From IMG/VR virus record IMGVR_UViG_3300033143_004799, positions 576-28,649 of that record: DNA of 28,074 bases. One strand, given 5' to 3'. The stretch is from a virus. A program made the translations under genes and the position numbers. Numbering within the stretch: the stretch's first letter is position 1; the number at the start of each line of letters is the position of its first letter. A model generated the notes under the pieces. It saw only the letters and a list, made by a program, of their open reading frames with translations, was not told the DNA's origin and did not search any database. This document shows, one piece after another, positions 16,041 to 23,341 of this stretch.

Positions 16041-17015
16041 TTAAATCTTCCATTCTTCAAATTTTTCCATCATTTCATTATGACTTAATTTTAATAGAAA
16101 TTGATGGTCTTTATGAACTCGTGGTGTACTAAATCCACAAATACATTCTTTTTGTAAACAAACACATTGATCTGTTAATTTATCATTTATGTTTTTATCA
16201 AATACTGATAATTTTGGTAGATTATTTGCATTTGATACCATTGACGTCATACACCTGTATATAATACCATCAGCAGAAATCATCATATTATTTTTAAATG
16301 AATTACATATACACCATTTAAAATTTTTATTTTCAGGACGTTTTCCTTGTATATAGTAATATTTATTATTACTATATAATATACTAAGTTGATTTTGTAA
16401 TAAAAATTTAGATGGATAATTTATATCATCCTTAATTTTTAATCCATTTATAGGAGACATTATAAATGGAATACTAGGGTATTTTTTTATTGTTTCATAA
16501 AATAATTCTTTACATGATTCATTATGTAACATAAATGCAGGATTTGTTAAAAATTTTTTATAAGATGATAAATCTAAATATTTTTTACAAAATTCATCAA
16601 TATCAATAAATTCCTTATGAAAGCTTGGAAAAATTTCAACATTTATATTATTCATTATTTTATCTATTTTTTTATAAAAATCAACAGATTTACTAAAATT
16701 AGTAAAAATAGATAATATTTTTAGTTTATTATTTTCTTTATTTTTAGTATTAATGTATTCAATTATTTCAAAAAAATTTGGATGTATAGTTGGTTCTCCA
16801 CCAGATATAATTAGTTTTATATTATTTTTAGGTAAATTAAATATAAAATCTATTATTTTCTTAAGTTTTTTAATATTTGTTTTTTCTTTTTTAACACAAA
16901 CATTACAATATGGACATTTAAAATTACATAATTCAGTAATAGTAAAATAAATGCTCATACTAATTTTTTTATCAATATAATTTCCACTACCATGATATAC
17001 AATATTATTTTTCAT
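16041..17015 (-). CDS. Radical SAM protein 6
   Basis: 324 residues from the ATG at 17015. This start is preferred because GGAG lies seven bases upstream; in-frame ATGs at 17027 and 17057 are possible but add overlap with the preceding gene. Cluster motif CNFKCPYC (Cys-30, 34, 37) with an extra Cys at 40 (CNVC), and SGGEPTIHP. The C-terminal part has CICNSFKNNMMISADGIIYRC (SPASM-like G.IYRC) followed by CVCLQKECICGFS. This is therefore a cysteine-rich end able to bind auxiliary clusters. Substrate unknown. It overlaps radical SAM 7 by 11 bases and abuts the PanC-like gene. Confidence 0.92.
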   Translation of the reverse strand: MKNNIVYHGSGNYIDKKISMSIYFTITELCNFKCPYCNVCVKKEKTNIKKLKKIIDFIFNLPKNNIKLIISGGEPTIHPNFFEIIEYINTKNKENNKLKILSIFTNFSKSVDFYKKIDKIMNNINVEIFPSFHKEFIDIDEFCKKYLDLSSYKKFLTNPAFMLHNESCKELFYETIKKYPSIPFIMSPINGLKIKDDINYPSKFLLQNQLSILYSNNKYYYIQGKRPENKNFKWCICNSFKNNMMISADGIIYRCMTSMVSNANNLPKLSVFDKNINDKLTDQCVCLQKECICGFSTPRVHKDHQFLLKLSHNEMMEKFEEWKI

Positions 17016-18117
17016 TAAATACTCCATTAATTTTTCCCCATACAGGTTTAAGTCCATTATGAAATGCAGTTTTTGGGTGTTTCATTCTCCATTTATATAA
17101 TTGCCCACTAACACAATGTGTTTCAGTTGAGTTATTAAGATATTTTGTATTAACAACTAAACTTCCATATTTAATTGCTTCTTCTACAATCAAAGTTCTC
17201 CACATTGGTAGTATTGCAGTAACAATATTTCCAGTATTATGATTATCAGTTTTATTAAATTTTAAACTTGATAAACATTGTTGATGAAATTTTGCATTAT
17301 TCAAATAATAATCAAAATCTAAATTTCTTGATTTACAAATAAATTTAATTATTTGAGAAAGCATTGGAAAATATTTTCCTTTAAGTTGGTCTGATATTCC
17401 ACGGTATCTCATTTCTTGGGGTTGATACTCTCTACATATTTTATCAATTTTTAACATTTTTTGTGTCGTATTACAAGTTAATAAAACTCCATAAGAATAT
17501 TCTTGTCCACCACCAAATTTTTCTATATTTTCAGTAAATGTTCTAATGTAATTAGATTTGGTTTCATGGTCTATACTTAATGCCCAATTAATTTGATTAC
17601 TCTTTGGAAATTTTTTAATATATTCTGGGTTTTGTAACTTAATTCCATTAGTATAAATATGTACTTTATTATTAGTATTATTAACAATCCAATAAACTAA
17701 TTTATCAAGATTTTTAAACATTGTAGGTTCGCCTCCAACAAATCTAATCATTGGATGAACTCCATCATAATAATATTCTTTATAAGGTTTATATCCATAA
17801 CCTCTTGTGTCATCAGGAACAAATTCTTTTATATTACTAATAAAATCTTCAAGAGTATTATTACCTGGATGCTTTACTAATAAGTCTTTTTCATAACAAT
17901 AATTACAATTTTTATTACAATCATTAGTTAGATGAAAAAAAGCAGTAAAATAACCTTCTGCTGGTATTTTAGGTTGATATTGATGTTTCCAAACTTCTAA
18001 ATTTTTTTCTAGTAATATTTTATCAGTAGAAGAATTGAGCCAAACACCTTTATTATCATAAACTAACTTTTTCTCAATTATATTTCTAAATTTATCAAGT
18101 CCATGAACTTTATTCAT
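17005..18117 (-). CDS. Radical SAM protein 7, next to the Cys-rich appendage gene
   Basis: 370 residues, the longest radical SAM protein of the set. It has an N-terminal extension of about 55 residues (possibly a substrate-recognition segment) before FHLTNDCNKNCNYCYEKD (Cys-67, 71, 74) and RFVGGEPTMFKN. The C-terminal region lacks a full SPASM cysteine set; only isolated Cys in QQCLSSL and THCVSG are seen. It starts three bases after the stop of the S74 chaperone gene, making it the enzyme most closely coupled to the Cys-rich protein. That proximity is the basis for proposing it as a modifier of that protein; no sequence motif proves it. Confidence 0.93.
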   Translation of the reverse strand: MNKVHGLDKFRNIIEKKLVYDNKGVWLNSSTDKILLEKNLEVWKHQYQPKIPAEGYFTAFFHLTNDCNKNCNYCYEKDLLVKHPGNNTLEDFISNIKEFVPDDTRGYGYKPYKEYYYDGVHPMIRFVGGEPTMFKNLDKLVYWIVNNTNNKVHIYTNGIKLQNPEYIKKFPKSNQINWALSIDHETKSNYIRTFTENIEKFGGGQEYSYGVLLTCNTTQKMLKIDKICREYQPQEMRYRGISDQLKGKYFPMLSQIIKFICKSRNLDFDYYLNNAKFHQQCLSSLKFNKTDNHNTGNIVTAILPMWRTLIVEEAIKYGSLVVNTKYLNNSTETHCVSGQLYKWRMKHPKTAFHNGLKPVWGKINGVFNEK

Positions 18118-18120
18118 TAT

Positions 18121-18375
18121 TTATTTTTCCTCTAACAATTTAATTCTTTGCTCTAAATTTTGAACATGTTTTATTAATAAAGGTATAAGTTGAATATAAT
18201 TTACAGTATAATAACCATCATCTTCCATTGTTACAATAGAATATTCTTTAGGGTCAAATATTTCAGCTAATTCTTGTGCTATAACTCCAAAATTTTTTCT
18301 ATTATCTAATGTAACTTTATCACTATATCTAAATTTAATAATTTGTATTTTTTTAAAAATTTCACTTATTTTCAT
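18121..18375 (-). CDS. C-terminal part of an S74-type intramolecular chaperone domain
   Basis: 84 residues. NFGVIAQELAEIF (28-40), the downstream VNYIQLIPLLIKHV and the final coiled coil NLEQRIKLLEEK are the conserved second half of the peptidase S74 / phage tailspike chaperone domain. That domain helps fibres trimerise and then cuts itself off. The first half (SDIRLK...) is the C-terminus of the gene just upstream, in another frame. An AAGG site six bases before the ATG allows separate translation. Either the chaperone works as a split protein, or a two-base difference in a TATATATA run separates what used to be one gene (removing one TA restores a single frame). Confidence 0.85.
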   Translation of the reverse strand: MKISEIFKKIQIIKFRYSDKVTLDNRKNFGVIAQELAEIFDPKEYSIVTMEDDGYYTVNYIQLIPLLIKHVQNLEQRIKLLEEK

Positions 18376-18383
18376 AATACCTT

Positions 18384-18932
18384 TTATATATATTCTATAT
18401 CATATTTTAATCTAATATCACTTTTATCAGCGCCACAACTATAATCACAATTACATGTACAAGCATAATCACAATCACATGTACAAGCATAATCACAATC
18501 ACATGTACAAGCATAAGCACAATCACATGTACAAGCATAAGCACAATCACATGCACACATAGCTTCAATTGTATTAACTTGTGTTCTCATTGCATTATAT
18601 TGTTGTGCTTCTAATATGTCGTCTGTATCAGTTTCATTATCATTCAAATGCGCTGGCCAACTCCATGCAACAGCTGCATCAATTCCATCACGTAATTTTC
18701 GAACATGTGTAGAAAGAATTTTATTAGCACTAGTAACAGCACCTGGGTCAGCAGGCCAACTTTGTGACCATCTTGTTATTTCATTATCAATCGCTGTTCT
18801 TAATTCATTATGATGTGTATCTATCATTATTACACTAGTTGTTAGAGGGTCATTTGTCCATGTTGTTGGTGTTACTGGTCCAACATAATTACCATCATTA
18901 TCACCATCGCCATCGTGTCCTGTACAAGCCAT
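18384..18932 (-). CDS. Cys-rich tail-appendage-type protein ending in the start of an S74 domain
   Basis: 182 residues. The N-terminus has an Asp/Gly-rich stretch (HDGDGDNDG). Helical segments follow with HHNELRTAIDNEI and HVRKLRDGIDAAV, plus QQYNAMRTQVNTIEAM, a pattern seen in phage fibre proteins. Residues 126-166 contain 16 cysteines in a repeat of the form (A/D)YACTCDC. The last residues, SDIRLKYDIEYI, are the exact kind of sequence that begins an S74 self-cleaving chaperone (cleavage before Ser-171). The protein stops there, and the rest of the domain is in the next gene. I infer a trimeric appendage whose Cys repeats could be cross-linked, bind metal, or be modified by the neighbouring radical SAM enzymes. 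An AGGAGA site precedes the start. Confidence 0.88.
   Translation of the reverse strand: MACTGHDGDGDNDGNYVGPVTPTTWTNDPLTTSVIMIDTHHNELRTAIDNEITRWSQSWPADPGAVTSANKILSTHVRKLRDGIDAAVAWSWPAHLNDNETDTDDILEAQQYNAMRTQVNTIEAMCACDCAYACTCDCAYACTCDCDYACTCDCDYACTCNCDYSCGADKSDIRLKYDIEYI
18435..18557 (-). repeat. 24-base tandem repeat encoding the Cys-rich motif
   Basis: About five copies of a 24-base unit encode the eight-residue (A/D)YACTCDC motif within the appendage gene. Copies differ mainly by GCT/GAT-type changes (Ala versus Asp). In-frame unit length means copy number can change without breaking the protein. Confidence 0.9.
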
Positions 18933-18933
18933 T

Positions 18934-19038
18934 TTAAATTCTCCTTTTTATTCTTTTCATAGCTCTAACTATTTTTCCATTTAATTTATAAAATTTGCAC
19001 AATTCTGGTTGATCTGTATAATCTGTCCATCTTTTCAT
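18934..19038 (-). CDS. Possible small basic protein of unknown function
   Basis: 34 residues, MKRWTDYTDQ then PELCKFYKLN and a strongly basic end (MKRIKRRI). The frame is open without an ATG further upstream to the end of the radical SAM 8 remnant. It stops two bases before the appendage gene start, so it could serve mainly for translational coupling. No good ribosome site precedes it. It could also be the displaced C-terminal end of radical SAM 8. Low confidence. Confidence 0.3.
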   Translation of the reverse strand: MKRWTDYTDQPELCKFYKLNGKIVRAMKRIKRRI

Positions 19039-19060
19039 ATAATCACTTTTTTTACTATTT

Positions 19061-19384
19061 TTAAATTTCACATTTATAAGATTCTTCAATTTTTTTTATA
19101 AAGTTTTCGTCTTTTAAGTTACATAATAAATGTTTGTTTTTATCATCATCATATACGCTTCCATGACATTTAAAAATATTCCCATTCCAATTAATACAAA
19201 TCATATCCCTACCAGCAGTACATAATGCTTTTCCAGGATTAAACCAATTAAAGAAATATTTATTATTTATTCTATTATATTCTAATTCTTTTGGCACAAT
19301 TTTAATTAAAACTTTTTCTAATTCTTTTTCATATTGTTTAATTTCTTTTTCTGAGTACTGTTTTAAATGATAGTTGGAAAATAT
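19061..19384 (-). pseudogene. C-terminal SPASM-like part of radical SAM protein 8, out of frame
   Basis: An open frame without an ATG at its beginning, giving 107 residues. It runs from a region overlapping the end of radical SAM 8 through KQYSEKEIKQYEKELEKVL to CTAGRDMICINWNGNIFKCH. This last segment is a SPASM-like block with the G.IxxC pattern, and a Cys follows at LLCNL. It continues the upstream radical SAM protein after a one-base frame change located between about 19363 and 19384. The joined protein would be roughly 307 residues, a normal size for this set. The only late start in this frame is a GTG at 19297, which would leave a fragment without the catalytic domain. A mutation or an indel error are both possible. 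Confidence 0.7.
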
Positions 19385-19986
19385 TTATTACTTTTATAAA
19401 AATCGTTATTTGGAAATTCTTTAGATAAATTTAATATATCTTCTCTAGCTTGATCTATATATTTAAATGTATCTAGTGTTATTGTAGATTTAATAACACA
19501 AGGTATTTTATTCTTCCATAAATTTCTTATAACATTTCTAGTTTTTTCTCCAGTTATTCTATTAGATTTAGTTTTTCTATAAATATCATGTATAGGAAAA
19601 CCATCATAAGAAATTTGAATACAAATTTTAGGTCTACGCATTAATATATTTTTAGAACCTTCTTTTAAAATTTTCATAAAAGGGCCAACATTAGAACCAT
19701 TACTATAAATAAAAAATATTACTTTATCATTATTTTTATAATAATAATAAATTGTTTTAATAACTTTTTCATTTAATGTTGGTTCGCCACCCCAAAAATT
19801 AATTAATAATCCATCATAATTTAATTTAAAATGATTAGAATTTAATAATTCATCTATTCTTTGAAAAAATAAATTAGTATCTTTAAAATTTTTATTTTCA
19901 AAATGATTATGTTCAAAACAATAACTACAATTAAAGTTACAATTAGCAGTTACAGTTAAATCAATATTATACATTTTTATATTCAT
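19363..19986 (-). CDS. Radical SAM protein 8, catalytic part (frameshifted at the end)
   Basis: 207 residues. Cluster motif CNFNCSYC (Cys-16, 20, 23) followed by Phe, and NFWGGEPTLNEK. Later blocks ISYDGFPIHDIYR and IKSTITLDTF are typical of SPASM-family radical SAM barrels. The frame ends at FPTII, before the SPASM region, which lies in a different frame just downstream. Without its C-terminal cluster the protein would probably be inactive or altered. The start ATG is 11 bases after radical SAM 9. If the T4 run near the break were T5, the frames would join. Confidence 0.85.
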   Translation of the reverse strand: MNIKMYNIDLTVTANCNFNCSYCFEHNHFENKNFKDTNLFFQRIDELLNSNHFKLNYDGLLINFWGGEPTLNEKVIKTIYYYYKNNDKVIFFIYSNGSNVGPFMKILKEGSKNILMRRPKICIQISYDGFPIHDIYRKTKSNRITGEKTRNVIRNLWKNKIPCVIKSTITLDTFKYIDQAREDILNLSKEFPNNDFYKSNKYFPTII

Positions 19987-19997
19987 TTATTCACCTT

Positions 19998-20909
19998 TTA
20001 AAATTGTTTAAATTTATGTTCTGTTTGTTTTTTATCATATGTAATTCCAGTTGTAGGAGATAAATATGAGTTACCAATAAAATTATTATGATTACATATT
20101 TTACATAAATGACAAACATGTCCACAAATAGGTTTTCTATATTTTTTAAATATAGATTCCATATATGGAATTATTTTTGTTTTTATATTTTTACCAGCAT
20201 TTTGAATTTTTAAAACATCATCAAGTTCTTGATAAGCATATCCTATTGTAATTCTAAATAAATATTCTGATTTCCATTTTTCTAAAATATAAATAATATC
20301 TTTTACTACATTATTATAATTACTAGAATGTACTGTATAAATTATTTTGAACGGAATTTTTTTTCCAATCAAACTATTAATTGATTTTTCAACTAAAGTT
20401 TTACTATTACTTCCATCTGGAAATTTTCTTTTAAATTGTCCAGAACAATCATAACTTATTTCTATATTAACATTAACATTATTTTTTTTAACTTTTTCAA
20501 TAAGAGATTTTAATGAATTAAGTTTTTTATTATTAAATAAAGTTGCATTAGTTATCAAACTAATACCAAAACCTTTATGTTTATTAGGTCCAGATAATTG
20601 AAATGCTCTAGCTATTGTATATTGAATTAAATCAAATCTTAAAAATGGTTCTCCACCCATTATTACAATAGTTGAAATTACATTTTTTTCTCTTGTACAA
20701 ATTTCTGCTAAAAATTCATCTATCATTGCAGGAGTACAATCAATTTGGTCTGGTAATCCTTTTCTACTTGAACTTTCATAACAATAAGTACAACGAAGAT
20801 TACAATCAGTATTTAAATAAATAATATTAGTTCTTTGTTTAGATGTATTTTCTTTTTTATCTGATAAAATATATTTAATATCTTTAAAAAAGGATTCAAT
20901 ATTATTCAT
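19998..20909 (-). CDS. Radical SAM protein 9
   Basis: 303 residues. A 30-residue N-terminal helix is followed by IYLNTDCNLRCTYCYESS (Cys-36, 40, 43) and VIMGGEPFLRFD. The central barrel has ISYDCSGQFKRKFPDG. The C-terminus holds CGHVCHLCKIC, a tight four-cysteine cluster with the spacing C-x3-C-x2-C-x2-C suited to an auxiliary iron-sulfur cluster. After it come NNFIGNSYLSPTTG and a short tail. The enzyme is likely peptide-directed by family resemblance, but the substrate is unknown. It overlaps the preceding 93-residue gene by four bases, suggesting the two are made together. Confidence 0.93.
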   Translation of the reverse strand: MNNIESFFKDIKYILSDKKENTSKQRTNIIYLNTDCNLRCTYCYESSSRKGLPDQIDCTPAMIDEFLAEICTREKNVISTIVIMGGEPFLRFDLIQYTIARAFQLSGPNKHKGFGISLITNATLFNNKKLNSLKSLIEKVKKNNVNVNIEISYDCSGQFKRKFPDGSNSKTLVEKSINSLIGKKIPFKIIYTVHSSNYNNVVKDIIYILEKWKSEYLFRITIGYAYQELDDVLKIQNAGKNIKTKIIPYMESIFKKYRKPICGHVCHLCKICNHNNFIGNSYLSPTTGITYDKKQTEHKFKQF

Positions 20910-21187
20910 AATTTGCTTCTTATTTTTCGTACTAATGTTTCAATTTCATCATCAGTATTTTTATCTAATTTAACTTCATTTTTTGGGTTATTTGTGTGAC
21001 CATTACACATTGTCCAATCATTTCTTTGTAATTCTTGTTTTTCCAATAATGATAAAGTAACATCACTAAACTTTAACATTTTAAAACTTATATCGGTATT
21101 AATATTTTTCATTGCATAACACATTTTTAAAAGATTATTAGCACATTTATAAATAATTTCTTTTTCTTTTTCTGTATAAACACTCAT
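20906..21187 (-). CDS. Small protein of unknown function between radical SAM genes
   Basis: 93 residues, not recognised. It is mainly helical (YTEKEKEIIYKCANNLLKMC), with three Cys (15, 23, 61), a TMCNGHTNNP segment and a charged C-terminus (DDEIETLVRKIRSKL). It has a strong AGGAGA ribosome site and is translationally coupled (ATGA) to radical SAM 9. Small proteins coupled to radical SAM enzymes are sometimes substrate peptides or peptide-binding partners. The sequence shows no leader-core arrangement or repeated modifiable motif, so this role is only a suggestion. Confidence 0.75.
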   Translation of the reverse strand: MSVYTEKEKEIIYKCANNLLKMCYAMKNINTDISFKMLKFSDVTLSLLEKQELQRNDWTMCNGHTNNPKNEVKLDKNTDDEIETLVRKIRSKL

Positions 21188-21201
21188 TTTTTTCTCCTTT
21201 T

Positions 21202-22152
21202 TTATCCTATATTTTTTATCCTATATTTTTTATAAAATTCCATCATAGTACAGCTTTGATGTTTAGGAATATTATTTTCTACTATTATTTTATAACCTAT
21301 ATAACTTAATATTTTAAAAAAATTATGGTTATATAAATCATCATGTTTATAAATATCTTTTGAATGAACTCTATATTTTTTAAATGGTAATTCTGGAGGA
21401 AATACACAAACTGAAATATCATTATTAGTTCCATATATTAAAACACCTACATTATATGGTTTTAAATGTTTTACTTTATTCCAAGTTTTATATGTAGTTT
21501 CTACATCTATATCTCTTATATAAGTTCTAAGATTATGAATCATTTTGGATTTAAATTCATATTCAGAATCTAAAATAGGATCACCTATTAATTTAATAAT
21601 TGAAATTTTATAACCTAATTTTACAACTTGAATTAGATTTTTATAAACTTTATTTCTTTTTTCATCTGTATTATTATGAAATCTATCTATTGATATTAAT
21701 AAATGAGGTATATTTTTAGTTACACTAATTTCATTTATTGTTTTAAATAATAATAAATGTTCTTTTTTTATTTTTAATAAATTTGTTATAATATTAAAAT
21801 TTAATTTAATATTATATTTATTTGCTATTTTAATGCAATTATATATACACTCCAAAATTTCTGTTGGTTTTAATAATGTAATTTCACCACCAGTAAAAGT
21901 TATATCATAAATATCTACTTCATTTTGTATTGATTTTAAATACCTGTCAAAAAAATCATAAAATTTAATATAATTAAATTTATATTCTTTACGTTTTCTT
22001 ACAACACAACATGAACAATCATTATTACAAACTGTTGTTAATTGAACATCCATATGATTTTTTGGAACTATATCATATTTAATATTAAATTCTTTATAAT
22101 CTTTATAATCTTTAGTATTTAAAATATTGTTAAAAAAATCATACCAATTCAT
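21202..22152 (-). CDS. Radical SAM protein 10, with variant motifs
   Basis: 316 residues. Cluster motif VCNNDCSCCVV (Cys-42, 46, 49, with an additional Cys-48), so the usual aromatic residue before the last Cys is itself a Cys. The SAM glycine motif is FTGGEIT in place of GGEP. Later, LLISIDRFHNN and KISIIKLIGDP fit the barrel. The C-terminus has a single CVFPPELPF and a CTMMEFYKKY, not a full SPASM set. The strong AGGAG site is intact. The changed residues suggest a divergent but probably functional enzyme. Confidence 0.9.
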   Translation of the reverse strand: MNWYDFFNNILNTKDYKDYKEFNIKYDIVPKNHMDVQLTTVCNNDCSCCVVRKRKEYKFNYIKFYDFFDRYLKSIQNEVDIYDITFTGGEITLLKPTEILECIYNCIKIANKYNIKLNFNIITNLLKIKKEHLLLFKTINEISVTKNIPHLLISIDRFHNNTDEKRNKVYKNLIQVVKLGYKISIIKLIGDPILDSEYEFKSKMIHNLRTYIRDIDVETTYKTWNKVKHLKPYNVGVLIYGTNNDISVCVFPPELPFKKYRVHSKDIYKHDDLYNHNFFKILSYIGYKIIVENNIPKHQSCTMMEFYKKYRIKNIG

Positions 22153-22170
22153 TATATATTACTCCTTTTT

Positions 22171-23274
22171 TTATCCTACATTTTTTATTAAACTTTTTAA
22201 CTTAGTTTTATATAATTTATTATTTTTTAATTCATTTGTTATTCTTATTGTTTCTTTATATGTAATTTTTAAAAGTTTACATACATTATCTAATGGTTCT
22301 GCATTATATGAATTTTTAATTTGTTCATATGTACAACCAGCATTACAATACTTATATAGTTCACAAGATAAACATTTATTAAATGTTTTTGGGTTAGATA
22401 CTTTTGGTTTTAAAAAATAATTTAAAGATTTATTATAAAATTTCTTTTTAATTGAATTGCCTATTATTTTACTTTTATTTGTGCCAAATCTAGCACATGG
22501 ATATATATCTCCATTTGGCATAAACCCAGCACCGTGACAACCAGCAAAACAACCAAATGGTCTTTTCCCTTGAATTTTTCCAAAAATTAAATCTAAAGTA
22601 TATAAATGGAATAAACCCACGTTAGCATTTATTCCATTTTTATAATATTTAATTACTCTATTTGCTAATCTTTTACATTCATATTTATAAACTAAAACAT
22701 CTTTTTCTGTCCAAATATTATCTCTAACTAAACTAAAATCTGGATTATTTATTCCGTATTTGTCTACAAACCATTCAAAATTTTCAGTCATTGTAGATAT
22801 AGAAGAAGGCGCAACCATAACTTTACAACTACCATTAGATGTAATAAAAGACTTTAATGGTTCTTTTAAATAATCTTCAAATGATGATATTCCTTTATGT
22901 TTTGGTCTATTTTCTTTATTCCATAAACCATCAAATGAAATAGAAAGATTAATATTATTATCTTTTATAAATTGTCTTTTTTTATCATCTTTTAATAATA
23001 AAGCATTTGTTATTATAATAATTTGTGTGCATTTTGGGTCTTTTTTTAGTATAGGAATTATATATTTAATTAATTCCCAATTTAAGAGAGGTTCTCCTCC
23101 AAATAAACTAGCATGATAATTTTTTTTATTATATTTATCCATTAATTTTGGAAGAATTTTATAATGACTATTAAATATTTCAGTTGTCATTATGGCATGA
23201 TTTTGTTTAATATAACAATATTTACATGCTAAATTACATTTTTTAGTTAGTACTATTTGAAATTCAAAACTCAT
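22171..23274 (-). CDS. Radical SAM protein 11, SPASM-type maturase
   Basis: 367 residues. MSFEFQIVLTKKCNLACKYC gives Cys-13, 17 and 20, followed by Tyr, and SLFGGEPLLNWE. ISFDGLWNKENRPKH matches the barrel of the sulfatase-maturase and peptide-maturase group. A complete SPASM domain follows: GCFAGCHGAGFMPNGDIYPC and later CLSCELYKYCNAGC. SPASM enzymes with this set bind two auxiliary clusters and act on protein or peptide side chains. It is the most classical of the eleven. It is the first gene of the accessory operon, preceded by the largest clean gap (62 bases) after the fibre gene. Confidence 0.95.
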   Translation of the reverse strand: MSFEFQIVLTKKCNLACKYCYIKQNHAIMTTEIFNSHYKILPKLMDKYNKKNYHASLFGGEPLLNWELIKYIIPILKKDPKCTQIIIITNALLLKDDKKRQFIKDNNINLSISFDGLWNKENRPKHKGISSFEDYLKEPLKSFITSNGSCKVMVAPSSISTMTENFEWFVDKYGINNPDFSLVRDNIWTEKDVLVYKYECKRLANRVIKYYKNGINANVGLFHLYTLDLIFGKIQGKRPFGCFAGCHGAGFMPNGDIYPCARFGTNKSKIIGNSIKKKFYNKSLNYFLKPKVSNPKTFNKCLSCELYKYCNAGCTYEQIKNSYNAEPLDNVCKLLKITYKETIRITNELKNNKLYKTKLKSLIKNVG

Positions 23275-23341
23275 TTATTTTGCCTTTATCACATTTTTAT
23301 TTTGATTGTATCATTATATTAATAACTTGTAAATATTTATT
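23275..23341 (-). promoter_or_regulatory. Gap before the accessory operon with a weak late-type box
   Basis: The 62 bases between the fibre gene and radical SAM 11 contain, at the upstream end, AATAAATA (23341-23334), one mismatch from the T4 late box and about 60 bases before the start. No GC-rich terminator hairpin is visible. It may be a promoter for the island, but read-through from the fibre genes is equally possible. Confidence 0.25.

Noticed and set aside
23275-23336. Possible transcription terminator after the fibre gene
   Set aside because: No stable GC-containing hairpin followed by a T run is visible in the gap.
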